47,612 nucleotides of DNA, from the NCBI GenBank assembly GCA_900470965.1, contig UCCS01000110.1, forward strand, positions 1 to 47,612, written 5' to 3'. Source of the DNA: Hyphomicrobiales bacterium (lineage in GTDB: Bacteria; Pseudomonadota; Alphaproteobacteria; Rhizobiales; Rhizobiaceae). Every line of letters begins with the position of its first letter. Positions within the stretch are counted from its first letter, which is position 1. The notes under the pieces are model-generated. The model was given only the letters and a program-made list of their open reading frames with translations. It did no database searches and was not told where the DNA came from. The position numbers and the translations under genes were made by a program. Shown piece by piece: positions 37,584-45,101 of this stretch.

Positions 37584-37775
37584 TTAATTGTAGCTGCTTT
37601 TCAGCAGGTCGTTTTCCTGATGCGCCTTCTTCTCATAGATCGTGAAGAGGGCCATCGAGAGGAGATAGGAGAGGAAGGGGTCTCCCATCTGCGTGGCGAT
37701 ATCGCGGGATGCGAGGATATGTCGTTCCAACGCACCGATATCTTTTTGTACGGTGGTTTCACTCAAGCGGTTCAT
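37584..37775 (-). CDS. cinS: CinS-like antirepressor, small gene coupled to cinI
   Basis: A 63-residue mostly helical protein (MNRLSETTVQKDIGALERHI ... FTIYEKKAHQENDLLKSSYN). Its ATG overlaps the cinI stop as ATGA, so it is translationally coupled. In R. leguminosarum a small gene in just this position, cinS, makes a protein that counters the repressor PraR and passes the CinI signal level on to other quorum-sensing systems. I name it by position, size and coupling, not by alignment. Confidence 0.75.
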   Translation of the reverse strand: MNRLSETTVQKDIGALERHILASRDIATQMGDPFLSYLLSMALFTIYEKKAHQENDLLKSSYN

Positions 37776-38437
37776 GCTGCCATCTCCAGGAATTGCGTCA
37801 CGACGGAACGCGTCGGGACGTAGCGGGTGTAGAGGGGGGTATCGATGCCGAGGGATGCACGCATCCTGTCCAGCACGCGTTCGGAAACTTCGAAGGCGCC
37901 GCAGCAGACCGGATATTTGCCGTAGCCGTCGGCGCGACCGAGTTCATCGACCTCGGCGCCGGCGCGCTTGTAGACGCGTTTCAGGTGGGGTTCGTAGTTG
38001 GAGATCATGGTGTGGATGCCGTGATCGAGGGCGCATTCGCAGAGCGCCAGCAGCAGCATGGAGAAGGCGCGGCCGGCATCGACATCGGGAAAATCGTCGG
38101 CGATTGCTTCCTCGTCAATACACATGCGGGTGCCTTCCCAGATGCCGGGGGCGACGAGATTGGCTGCCTGCGGGAAGGTTGCGCGGAAGACGTCATAGAG
38201 GAGGGTCGGTCCGGTCGTCGGCATCAAGCGCATGCCGCCATAAAGGCGGGTGCGGGTTTCGTCGCACCAGACGAGATAGGCCGGGCAGAGCGAGTCATAG
38301 CTGTCGCGCTCGAAGGGGCCGATTACCGGAACGTTCCAGCCAAGGGTGTCCGCAAAGACTTTCTTGCGCAGGCGGAACATCTGGTCGAGTATGAAAGCGT
38401 ATTTCTGATACTCATGTGCCTGAATGATAACGAACAT
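37772..38437 (-). CDS. cinI: LuxI-type N-acyl-homoserine lactone synthase
   Basis: A 221-residue autoinducer synthase. All the family's invariant residues can be placed: R24, F28, W34, D45, D48, R70, E101 and R104 (FRLRKKVFADTLGW, FERDSYDS, GGMRLMPTTGPTLL, WEGTRMCID). CinI of R. leguminosarum makes a long-chain 3-hydroxy-tetradecenoyl lactone; the same product is probable here. The arrangement cinR, cinI, cinS in one direction and the high cell-density role support the symbol. Palindromes with a CATATG centre lie 65-110 bases before the start. Confidence 0.93.
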   Translation of the reverse strand: MFVIIQAHEYQKYAFILDQMFRLRKKVFADTLGWNVPVIGPFERDSYDSLCPAYLVWCDETRTRLYGGMRLMPTTGPTLLYDVFRATFPQAANLVAPGIWEGTRMCIDEEAIADDFPDVDAGRAFSMLLLALCECALDHGIHTMISNYEPHLKRVYKRAGAEVDELGRADGYGKYPVCCGAFEVSERVLDRMRASLGIDTPLYTRYVPTRSVVTQFLEMAA

Positions 38438-38500
38438 TTTTCCCTCCAGCGTGTTGGGTTCGTGAGGGCAGAATGGTTCAGGACGGCGAGATCGGAAATT

Positions 38501-38544
38501 CCCTCATATGGGTGCCTACAGATGAGCCCCCGCATATGAGGGGG
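38501..38544. promoter_or_regulatory. candidate regulator boxes before cinI
   Basis: At 38527-38544 there is a near-perfect 18-base palindrome, CCCCC then GCATATGA then GGGGG. About 26 bases before it (38501-38513) a weaker copy reads CCCTCATATGGGT. Both share a CATATG centre and C/G arms with the box ahead of cinR at 39441-39458. They lie at about -65 to -110 from the cinI ATG, where a LuxR-type activator or the PraR repressor could bind. Confidence 0.6.
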
Positions 38545-38585
38545 TCGTTTGAGGGTCTTTCTGGTCAGCTTGAATCATTCCATTG

Positions 38586-38623
38586 GCTGAAACGGGCTGC
38601 CTGATCGGTCGGCCCGTTTCAGC
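38586..38623. terminator. hairpin between cinR and cinI
   Basis: Arms GCTGAAACGGGC (38586-38597) and its complement (38612-38623) with a 14-base loop, 33 bases past the cinR stop on the minus strand. No T run follows in either direction, so it could be a transcript end, a processing site or an operator. Confidence 0.4.
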
Positions 38624-38655
38624 TAACAGAATGCTTCAATCTGGTTGGGAAAAGC

Positions 38656-39381
38656 CTAGGGGTTGATGATGCGCAGCTGCACGGCCCGCGAGGCGGCAGC
38701 GGAAATCGTGGCGCAGCCGAGCTTGAAGCGGGCGGTTTTCAGGTAGTCGCGAGTCGTATGCTCGGAAATGCCGAGGATGACGGCGATGTCCTTGTAGTCC
38801 TTGCCGAGCGCCGTCCAATGCAGACATTCGATTTCGCGCGGGGAAAGAGCCGGCACCGGGTCATTCTCGCCGTGAAGCTCGTAGATGGCCTTCCGATGGA
38901 TGACATGGGCGATCTCGATCCACTCATTGCGATAGAGCTTGACCATGGCGGTCCAATCATCGAGCGGAATGCGGGCATTGATCGAAAGCAGCGCGCGACG
39001 CTGCGCCTTGTCGGCAACGGGGATCGAATAGCCGTTGCCGCCGATCCCGTGCTTCTGGGCGTCGACGAGCATGGCATAGGCTTCCGGCGTCGGCTCCACC
39101 TCGCTCCAGTCGAAGGGCAACTGACGCTCGAAGCCCTGTTTGACGATCGGATCGACCTTCACATAGCTGTTGAGCAGATAGCGTGACACCCAGGCATCCG
39201 GATAGGTGGTGCGCACGAAAGGGGCGTCGATCTTTGCCGCAATGGTCTGAGCGAGGTGATAGGTGACATAGTCAACGGCATACTCCGCCTGGAAAATGCG
39301 GATGGAAGCATCGACATTGATTGCAGCCTTGATTTGTTCGAAAACGGTTTCGAACTTTTGGGAATAACTATTTTCCGTCAT
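38656..39381 (-). CDS. cinR: LuxR-type quorum-sensing regulator
   Basis: A 241-residue regulator. The N-terminal autoinducer-binding domain (IRIFQAEYAVDYVTYHLAQ, TTYPDAWVSRYLLNSYVKVDPIV, PFDWSEV, GGNGYSIPV) has the W, Y, D, P and G residues that line the lactone pocket. The C-terminal LuxR helix-turn-helix is LSPREIECLHWTALGKDYKDIAVILGISEHTTRDYLK. It lies directly upstream of cinI in the same direction. The start at 39381 is chosen for a usual length; an upstream open frame to 39447 would run through the palindrome at 39441-39458. Confidence 0.92.
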   Translation of the reverse strand: MTENSYSQKFETVFEQIKAAINVDASIRIFQAEYAVDYVTYHLAQTIAAKIDAPFVRTTYPDAWVSRYLLNSYVKVDPIVKQGFERQLPFDWSEVEPTPEAYAMLVDAQKHGIGGNGYSIPVADKAQRRALLSINARIPLDDWTAMVKLYRNEWIEIAHVIHRKAIYELHGENDPVPALSPREIECLHWTALGKDYKDIAVILGISEHTTRDYLKTARFKLGCATISAAASRAVQLRIINP

Positions 39382-39440
39382 CGTGCCGCCTGTCTCAAAC
39401 CGTTCAATCCTACCGCGAGGAATGTCAAAAATACAAGGCA

Positions 39441-39458
39441 TCCCCACATATGCGGGGA
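39441..39458. promoter_or_regulatory. candidate regulator box before cinR
   Basis: An 18-base palindrome, TCCCC then ACATATGC then GGGGA, 60 bases ahead of the cinR start. It has the same CATATG centre and C/G arms as the box at 38527-38544 before cinI. The space to the divergent small gene at 39508 is 50 bases, so it might act on both. Confidence 0.6.
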
Positions 39459-39507
39459 ATGACTTTTCCAGATCCGTCTGTTAGCGCCTTTTTCGGGGAG
39501 GCTCCAG

Positions 39508-39693
39508 ATGGACAGTAAGAGAACGTTCGATATCGCCGAGTGCCATCAGGCAGCCAAAGGGCTGAGATCGAGCTGGCAGGACATGGCTGGCTCCGAGGCG
39601 CTGATCCGCGCGCTCGTCGCCGAACGCAACGGCGATACGTTGCTCGCCTTGTTCTGGACAGAGGTTCACCGGACGCTCTGCGAAGAGAAATAA
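39508..39693 (+). CDS. small hypothetical protein divergent from cinR
   Basis: A 61-residue helical protein (MDSKRTFDIAECHQAAKGLR ... FWTEVHRTLCEEK) with a GGGGAGG site shortly before the ATG. I do not recognise it. Its start is only about 125 bases from that of cinR on the other strand, and the palindrome at 39441-39458 lies between the two, so it may be under quorum control. Confidence 0.6.
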   Translation: MDSKRTFDIAECHQAAKGLRSSWQDMAGSEALIRALVAERNGDTLLALFWTEVHRTLCEEK

Positions 39694-39712
39694 TCGCTCC
39701 TTTATCGCTACA

Positions 39713-39910
39713 TCAGTCACGCATTTCTTCGAGACGGGATCGGCGAGTGCGTGCCTGACAGGTCGCGGCGCCATTTTGACGCCGCGCAACTGCCAGAAAA
39801 TCGGCCCGCCCGGATAAGGCCGTGTTGGAATCTCGCAGCGCAATCTCGCGCGGGAGAAGGAATTCGCTCGCCTGATCGGAACGCGGGACATGGACGGTGA
39901 TTTCGATCAT
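39713..39910 (-). CDS. possible small hypothetical protein
   Basis: A 65-residue frame (MIEITVHVPRSDQASEFLLP ... TRRSRLEEMRD) with codon choice acceptable for this genome but no clear ribosome site; a second ATG lies three codons upstream. The end is basic. No family is recognised. It is listed because it fills a nearly 600-base gap otherwise free of genes. Confidence 0.3.
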   Translation of the reverse strand: MIEITVHVPRSDQASEFLLPREIALRDSNTALSGRADFLAVARRQNGAATCQARTRRSRLEEMRD

Positions 39911-40223
39911 GGAGGCCATTGGCAAGAGGTCCGGGCTATGTCGTGTAAGGCAGCAAGATGACAAGTGTATCGCGAGTTCAACGCCTTGGTCAGTCAGGTT
40001 AATGGCGTATGAACACGTTTTCACATTTTGTAGCCACTTAATTTGCGTTGCCTGCCGGAAGCAAGGTGGGCAGAGTCCAGCTTGATGAAATATCCAGCAT
40101 ATTCGGGGCTGCTCAAGCAAATATGCTTGACGGATCGTTACCACAAAGCGCAAAGGTTTTTGTGGAAACGATTACACAAAATGCCATTGTGCCATATTGG
40201 GAGGGCATCGGGATTGCGTGTCG

Positions 40224-40243
40224 AACGCAAAATCATTTGCGTT
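40224..40243. promoter_or_regulatory. candidate operator before the GH38-like gene
   Basis: Perfect 8-base arms AACGCAAA / TTTGCGTT with a 4-base spacer, 46 bases before the start at 40290. An overlapping smaller inverted repeat TTGCG / CGCAA (40214-40218, 40226-40230) suggests a multi-site operator. The upstream stretch 39911-40223 is AT-richer and holds no gene I can support. Confidence 0.45.
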
Positions 40244-40289
40244 GCGTCTCATGAGAGCTGCTTGACGACGGCAGGACTGATCTAGCGGA

Positions 40290-42224
40290 ATGCAGATGAC
40301 GGAAAAGCGCGTGCACCTGGTCTTCAAGACCCATCTCGATATCGGTTTCACCGACCATGCAGAGAAGGTCCGCCGTCAATATCATGAGCGCTTCATTCCG
40401 CAGGCGATCGAGACCGGGGCGCATTTCTATTCCGAAAACCCCGAGGAGCCGAAGTTCATCTGGACGACAGGCGCCTGGCTGATCTGGGATCATTTGAATT
40501 CGCGCTCGCCTGCCGAGGTCGCAGCACTGGAGCAGGCGATCGAGCGCGGGCTCATCCGCTGGCACGGGCTGCCGTTCACCACCCATACGGAGCTGATGTC
40601 GTCAGACCTGTTCCGAGCAGGCCTTTCCTATTCGCAGGAGCTCGACCGCCGTTTCGGCAAGCAGACGATAGCGGCGAAGATGACCGACGTTCCCGGCCAC
40701 ACACTCGGCATGGTGCCGTTGCTTGCCGAGGCTGGCATCCGCTTCCTGCATCTCGGCGTCAACACGGCTTCACCGCCGCCAGACGTGCCTGACATCTTTC
40801 GCTGGCGCGCGCCTGATGGTGCCGAAGTCGTCGTCATGTATCAGCGCTCGTACGGCGAGACCTATTTCCCCGAAGGTTTCGACGACGGGCTGAGTTTTGC
40901 GCATACGCAGGACAATATCGGCCCGCAGAGCGTGCCGCAGACGGCAGAAGCGTATCGCGATATGCGTCGCCTGCAGCCTGACGCGGTCATCCGCGCGGCG
41001 ACGCTGGAGGATTATGGCGCGATCCTCTGGGAAAAGCGCGAGCGTTTCCCGGTGCTGGAGCTGGAGTTGGGCGATAGCTGGATCCATGGCAGCGCCGCCG
41101 ACCCCTTGAAGACGGCGAAACTTCTGGCCCTGCAGCGGCTTTATGACCGCTTTGCGGGCGAGGGGCTCAATTCGCGCAGGCTCGCCTTCGGCCGCGGGCT
41201 TGCCATGGTGGCGGAGCATACGTGCGGGGTGGATATCAAATCCTATCTGCGCGACGACAAGGCTTGGGCAAAAGCCGATTTCAACGCCGCGCGCAAAACG
41301 GATTACCGTTTCGCCTATACCGAGGCGTCATGGGATGAGCAGCGCGGCTATATCGATCAGGCCGTCGCCGAACTCGATGCCGATGACCAGCAGCAGGCGC
41401 AGGCCGTGCTCGCAGAACTCTTCGCGCCGACGCTCGTCGGCAGTACGAACCGCGAGACCCGCCTGATTGCCGGCGGCTGGTCGATCGAGCTTGATGAGGT
41501 GACGGGCGATGTCATGGCGCTCACATCACCGCGGGGGCGGCGGATTGCCGGTTACAACGGCTCGCTGATCGCCTATCGCTATGAGAGCTACGACGCTGCC
41601 GACGTCAACAGGCATATGGATAGCTATCTGACACATCGGCAGGAATGGGCAGTGCTCGATCACGACAAGCCCGGGCTTGGCCGTTGGGATGCTGCGCTTT
41701 CGAAGGTTTTTGTGCCGAGCCTGGAAGGTGCGGGCGAGGGCGGGGTTCTCTTGTCCATGCCGGCCGAAGCGGTCGAGCGGTTTGGGGCGCCACGCCAGAT
41801 CGCCGTGGAATTTTCGGCTGATGACAGTGCCCTGCAACTGCGTCTCTCACTGCGCGACAAGCCGGCCAATCGCATGCCGGAGGCGAGTTTCCTGTCGTTC
41901 ACGCCTGATGGCGCAAAGGACTGGGCCTTCAGGAAGATGGGGCTGTGGCACCGGTCCGGCAATTTCGCCGGGTCCGGCGGCGCGCAGCTACAGGCGGTCA
42001 ATGCTGTCAGCGGCGAATTTGGGGATGCAGGAGCGCTCGTCATCGAGCCCCTCGATACGCCGCTGGTTGCGCCGCAGAGCTGGGATTTCATGTCCTTTTG
42101 CAAAGGCTTGCCGGATTTCGACGATGGAATCCGCTTCAACCTGCATAACAACAAGTGGGGAACCAACTTCCCGATGTGGTGGGAAGGTGATTTCTCCGCT
42201 CGGTTCAGAATCACTCTGGATTAA
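40290..42224 (+). CDS. DUF5054 / glycoside hydrolase family 38-like protein
   Basis: A 644-residue cytoplasmic protein. Its N-terminal region resembles the GH38 alpha-mannosidase catalytic barrel: FKTHLDIGFTDHAEKV, with the metal-binding H15 and D17, then KMTDVPGHTLGMVPLLAEAGI, where the Asp lies at the place of the GH38 nucleophile. The C-terminal half is beta-rich, with ITLD at the end. Proteins of this type are usually listed as DUF5054. Substrate may be a mannose- or related sugar; this is not shown. Start either at 40290 (MQMTEKR) or 40296. A palindrome at 40224-40243 could be its operator. Confidence 0.8.
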   Translation: MQMTEKRVHLVFKTHLDIGFTDHAEKVRRQYHERFIPQAIETGAHFYSENPEEPKFIWTTGAWLIWDHLNSRSPAEVAALEQAIERGLIRWHGLPFTTHTELMSSDLFRAGLSYSQELDRRFGKQTIAAKMTDVPGHTLGMVPLLAEAGIRFLHLGVNTASPPPDVPDIFRWRAPDGAEVVVMYQRSYGETYFPEGFDDGLSFAHTQDNIGPQSVPQTAEAYRDMRRLQPDAVIRAATLEDYGAILWEKRERFPVLELELGDSWIHGSAADPLKTAKLLALQRLYDRFAGEGLNSRRLAFGRGLAMVAEHTCGVDIKSYLRDDKAWAKADFNAARKTDYRFAYTEASWDEQRGYIDQAVAELDADDQQQAQAVLAELFAPTLVGSTNRETRLIAGGWSIELDEVTGDVMALTSPRGRRIAGYNGSLIAYRYESYDAADVNRHMDSYLTHRQEWAVLDHDKPGLGRWDAALSKVFVPSLEGAGEGGVLLSMPAEAVERFGAPRQIAVEFSADDSALQLRLSLRDKPANRMPEASFLSFTPDGAKDWAFRKMGLWHRSGNFAGSGGAQLQAVNAVSGEFGDAGALVIEPLDTPLVAPQSWDFMSFCKGLPDFDDGIRFNLHNNKWGTNFPMWWEGDFSARFRITLD

Positions 42225-42466
42225 CCGGTGCGCGACAGCCTCTGGCGTGGGGTGGCGGTAACTGCCGGCCTGGGTGCTTGGGGCGTTTTCGGGAATTTGA
42301 CGAGGACTTCATTGCCATCCGTCGAGGCACGCGTACGTTCCAGCCGTTCGCGTTCGGCTGTTGCCTGGAGCCAATGTTCGGCATCGCGGCCATACGGCCT
42401 GCCTTCCATTTCCCAGATTGCGTAGGCTCGCTTGCATATCCACTCATGCCGGGAGGTGTTGCTCAT
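42221..42466 (-). CDS. DUF2934 protein (second copy)
   Basis: An 81-residue protein with the same core as the gene at 37211: EWICKRAYAIWEMEGRPYGRDAEHW. The tail is Pro/Arg/Thr-rich. The start at 42466 precedes the core; the frame is open to 42511. Its last bases overlap the end of the convergent GH38-like gene by 4. Confidence 0.78.
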   Translation of the reverse strand: MSNTSRHEWICKRAYAIWEMEGRPYGRDAEHWLQATAERERLERTRASTDGNEVLVKFPKTPQAPRPAVTATPRQRLSRTG

Positions 42467-42704
42467 CGTTCCGTCCTTCTTGGCCGATCTTTTCCCTCCA
42501 ATCGATTCCACACGGATGGCCTCCGCCGAAGCGGTACCTCAAGCTCATTTTGTAGAAGGGGTCGGCAATCTGCCGGCATTTTCGATGGGGGCGGCATGGC
42601 GTTTTGCCATGCCTACCGGAAGAACGATTTCACCTGACATGTGTTCCCGACACATTTTGTGAAATTTTGTCGCAGAGCGCGGAGACGATTGTCTGGGCCT
42701 TGCC

Positions 42705-42911
42705 TCATTCGCTGATGCGATCTGGTAACATTGGTGGACGGCGTTTGGCGGCCATCAGCAGGTCCAGTTCGACCGAGGAGGGGCCGAAGCGGGTGTACAG
42801 GCTTTCTGCCTGCTCGTTTCTCAAGCCATATTTGGCGGCGAATTCGTTAAGACTGTAGGGACGTCCGCGCAGCGTCCGGCTGCGTCGTTCGGGTTGGCGA
42901 ATTTGCGTCAT
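42705..42911 (-). CDS. small hypothetical protein, possibly DUF3606-like
   Basis: A 68-residue protein (MTQIRQPERRSRTLRGRPYS ... RPPMLPDRISE). The middle YSLNEFAAKYGLRNEQAESL and RFGPSSVELDLLM have the spacing of short helical rhizobial proteins such as DUF3606, but this is a weak resemblance. GGGAGAAATGCA precedes the ATG at 42911; the frame upstream to 43052 looks non-coding. Confidence 0.55.
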   Translation of the reverse strand: MTQIRQPERRSRTLRGRPYSLNEFAAKYGLRNEQAESLYTRFGPSSVELDLLMAAKRRPPMLPDRISE

Positions 42912-43232
42912 TGCATTTCTCCCCAGGCTGATTGCCGAGGTAAAACCGACCAGTACGTTAAAGGTTCCAGATTTGGCCTTCCGGTAGGAGCCTAGAGCTG
43001 AAAATGCCGGTTTTGCGCGCTGCGACTGCAAAAAAATGACTGTAAGTCTCAATGAATTTCAATCAGTTAGATGTTGCGGCCGGGTGGGGTGGGCAGAAAT
43101 GGCTTTATCACACGTGTGTTACTCTATAAAATGAATCGTGTATCCGGTCCGAAGGAGGAGCCGAGCGTTGTTTCCGCGTCGATCCGGACCGGATCTTGAG
43201 GAAGCTGGCTAAATCCATCAGAGGAGACAGAC
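42912..43232. promoter_or_regulatory. divergent intergenic region with an E-box-like palindrome
   Basis: This 321-base gap lies between the small minus-strand gene and the gene at 43233. A 10-base palindrome CACACGTGTG stands at 43109-43118, followed by an AT-rich stretch (TATAAAATGAAT). It may hold the promoter of the downstream gene. I found no GGAAC/GTT pair of the EcfG type. Confidence 0.3.
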
Positions 43233-43616
43233 ATGATGAATGCACTGCCGCCACTTCACAACGGACATGCACCGTTTACCCTGCAGCAGCTCTTCCGTGA
43301 GGCGCTTTACGCCTATGAGGAATGGGACAGCGAATTGACGGAGCCGATCGTCACCTATGAAGGTAGGGTCATCCCTATCAGCTTCGTTTTCGAAGCCATG
43401 CGCGAATGCACCGATATCGTCCCAGCCAATATCGTCAGCGCCGTCACGGAACGGCTGACCAAGCCCTGGGAAGGCGAGGGACCACTGGACCAGATGACCT
43501 TCTCCACGGCGGCGCGCGTCATGCGCGTTCTGGTGCGCAAGCGCCTTCTTGCCAATGGCACGCCTGATATCGTCGCGCTTTCGGCGCGCGCATCCGAAGC
43601 GGAACCCCGCGAATAG
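43233..43616 (+). CDS. hypothetical protein
   Basis: A 127-residue soluble protein, not recognised. It has an N-terminal helix (TLQQLFREALYAYEEWDSEL), a strand YEGRVIPISFVFEAMRECTD and a final helical part with TAARVMRVLVRKRLLANG. Good rhizobial codon use and AGAGGAGACAGAC before the ATG support it. Possibly co-transcribed with the DUF4174 gene 86 bases later. Confidence 0.7.
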   Translation: MMNALPPLHNGHAPFTLQQLFREALYAYEEWDSELTEPIVTYEGRVIPISFVFEAMRECTDIVPANIVSAVTERLTKPWEGEGPLDQMTFSTAARVMRVLVRKRLLANGTPDIVALSARASEAEPRE

Positions 43617-43702
43617 GCATTCGGGATCGCGGCATTGGCCGCGATCCTATTCCTCGCGGGGAACCCTGCTCATTTCCAGCCGTTGAAACAGGCAGAGAAG
43701 GA

Positions 43703-44119
43703 ATGAGCACCATGTTGAGATCCATTCTACACGAAATTATGGGAACGGGCGTTCGCGAGGCGCATCTGCCGCGATCGCTGGAACAGTTTCTCGGTGAAAA
43801 GAAAGTTCTGATCGTCTTTGCGGATGCCGAGGACGACAGGCCGATCGTTCAAGACGAATTGCTGCGCAAATCACAGATGCGGCTAATCGAAGATGATATC
43901 GAGGTTTTCACGATCGCCGGCGGCGGCGCATTCTCGTTTTTCGAGGATGGGGGCGACCTTGATGCCGACGAGCTGCGCGATGAGCTTCAGGGGCCGCTCA
44001 GCGGCGAATTCGGGCTCGTGCTGGTCGGCATTGACGGCAAAGTGAAGATGCGCTCCAGCGAGCCGATGAGCGTGGAGGATATCAGCCGCGCAGCTGATAT
44101 CTCGCCGCCGAGCCACTGA
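43703..44119 (+). CDS. DUF4174-type protein
   Basis: A 138-residue protein that fits DUF4174: SLEQFLGEKKVLIVFADAEDDRPIVQDELLRK, DDIEVFTIAGG, and FGLVLVGIDGKVKMRSSEPMSVEDI. The domain is thioredoxin-like in outline, without a CxxC, and its function is unknown. In this genus it is often exported, but no signal peptide is seen here. The start may also be the ATG at 43712. It converges on the GntR gene with 4 bases between. Confidence 0.75.
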   Translation: MSTMLRSILHEIMGTGVREAHLPRSLEQFLGEKKVLIVFADAEDDRPIVQDELLRKSQMRLIEDDIEVFTIAGGGAFSFFEDGGDLDADELRDELQGPLSGEFGLVLVGIDGKVKMRSSEPMSVEDISRAADISPPSH

Positions 44120-44123
44120 GCTA

Positions 44124-44834
44124 TCAGAGTTCGAATGCTTCCTTGAGGCCGAGGCTCTTGCGTTCGCGCAGATCGAGGTCCGCCTCGATATGAGCAATAT
44201 GGTGAAGCATCAGATGGCAGGCACGGTCGAGCTCCTTGCTCTCGATCGCGTCGATGATATCGCCGTGTTCGGAATGGCCGCAGCTCGAGACCGTCGACTG
44301 GCCGTAGAGGGCAATGACCAGCGACGAGCGGGCGACCAGTTCTTCCATGAAGCGCTGCATGATGGCGTTGCCGGAGATCGCGGCGAGTGTCAAGTGGAAA
44401 TCGCCTGATGCCTTGATTTCGGCCCGTCTGGCGGTCTGGCCGCGCTCGCTCATCAGCCGGCCCTCTTCCAGAAGCAATTGCTTGAGATGCTGGATATCCG
44501 AGGGAGTGATGCGGGCGGCCGCGTCCCGCAGGATGCCGGGCTCGACCAGACGGCGGGCTGCAAAAATCTGCCGGGCCTCTTCCGGTGAGGGATAGGCAAC
44601 GAAGGCACCGCGGTTTTTCTCCACGCTGACGAGACCTTCGTAGGCAAGTGCCTGCAAGGCGGCGCGCGCCAGCGTGCGGCTAACATTGAAGAGATTGCCG
44701 ACATCGCTTTCCGACAGTTTCGTGCCGGGTGACAGGCGCCGCTCGACGATAGCCTCCCTGATTGCATCGCGGATCTGCGGGACGCCCGTTTCCTGGGTGT
44801 CGTCGTGGCTCATGGCGCTGGCGGCGGATTTCAT
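44124..44834 (-). CDS. GntR family transcriptional regulator (FCD subgroup)
   Basis: A 236-residue regulator. The N-terminal winged helix reads REAIVERRLSPGTKLSESDVGNLFNVSRTLARAALQALAYEGLVSVEKNRGAFVAYP, the classic GntR pattern. The C-terminal FCD helical domain has the metal/effector residues D and H placed in SGDFHLTLAAISGNAIM and HSEHGDIIDAIESKELDRACHLMLHHIAHIEADL. FCD effectors are usually organic acids or sugar acids. It is divergent from the transporter genes, with a GTATAC operator between. Starts at 44834 or 44813 are both possible. Confidence 0.92.
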   Translation of the reverse strand: MKSAASAMSHDDTQETGVPQIRDAIREAIVERRLSPGTKLSESDVGNLFNVSRTLARAALQALAYEGLVSVEKNRGAFVAYPSPEEARQIFAARRLVEPGILRDAAARITPSDIQHLKQLLLEEGRLMSERGQTARRAEIKASGDFHLTLAAISGNAIMQRFMEELVARSSLVIALYGQSTVSSCGHSEHGDIIDAIESKELDRACHLMLHHIAHIEADLDLRERKSLGLKEAFEL

Positions 44835-44918
44835 GAAATCGGTTTCCTTGATGTCAGCAAACCATAGCCGCCTTCGTCTCAAAAGTTAAATAGAATTTGT
44901 TCTCATAACATAGGTCAA

Positions 44919-44930
44919 ATTGTATACGAT
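44919..44930. promoter_or_regulatory. GntR/FCD-type operator
   Basis: ATTGTATACGAT, with a GTATAC centre, fits the T-N-G-T-N-A-C-N-A type of site bound by many FCD-group GntR proteins. It lies 85 bases upstream of the GntR start and about 170 before the ABC gene, so the regulator can control itself and the transporter. Confidence 0.6.
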
Positions 44931-45101
44931 TTTCTGCACGAATTGAGGACGAAAGCCCATTTTGTGTGCAGTGCGAAAAGTGCCCGAGATTTCGCCGATC
45001 GGCATGCTGTCATGAAAAGTTCATGATTTGCAAGGGTTTGAGATGCGGTGATCAAATTGGCACGGCAGATGCATCGTCTTTCTCGAACAGGGGAAGACAC
45101 G

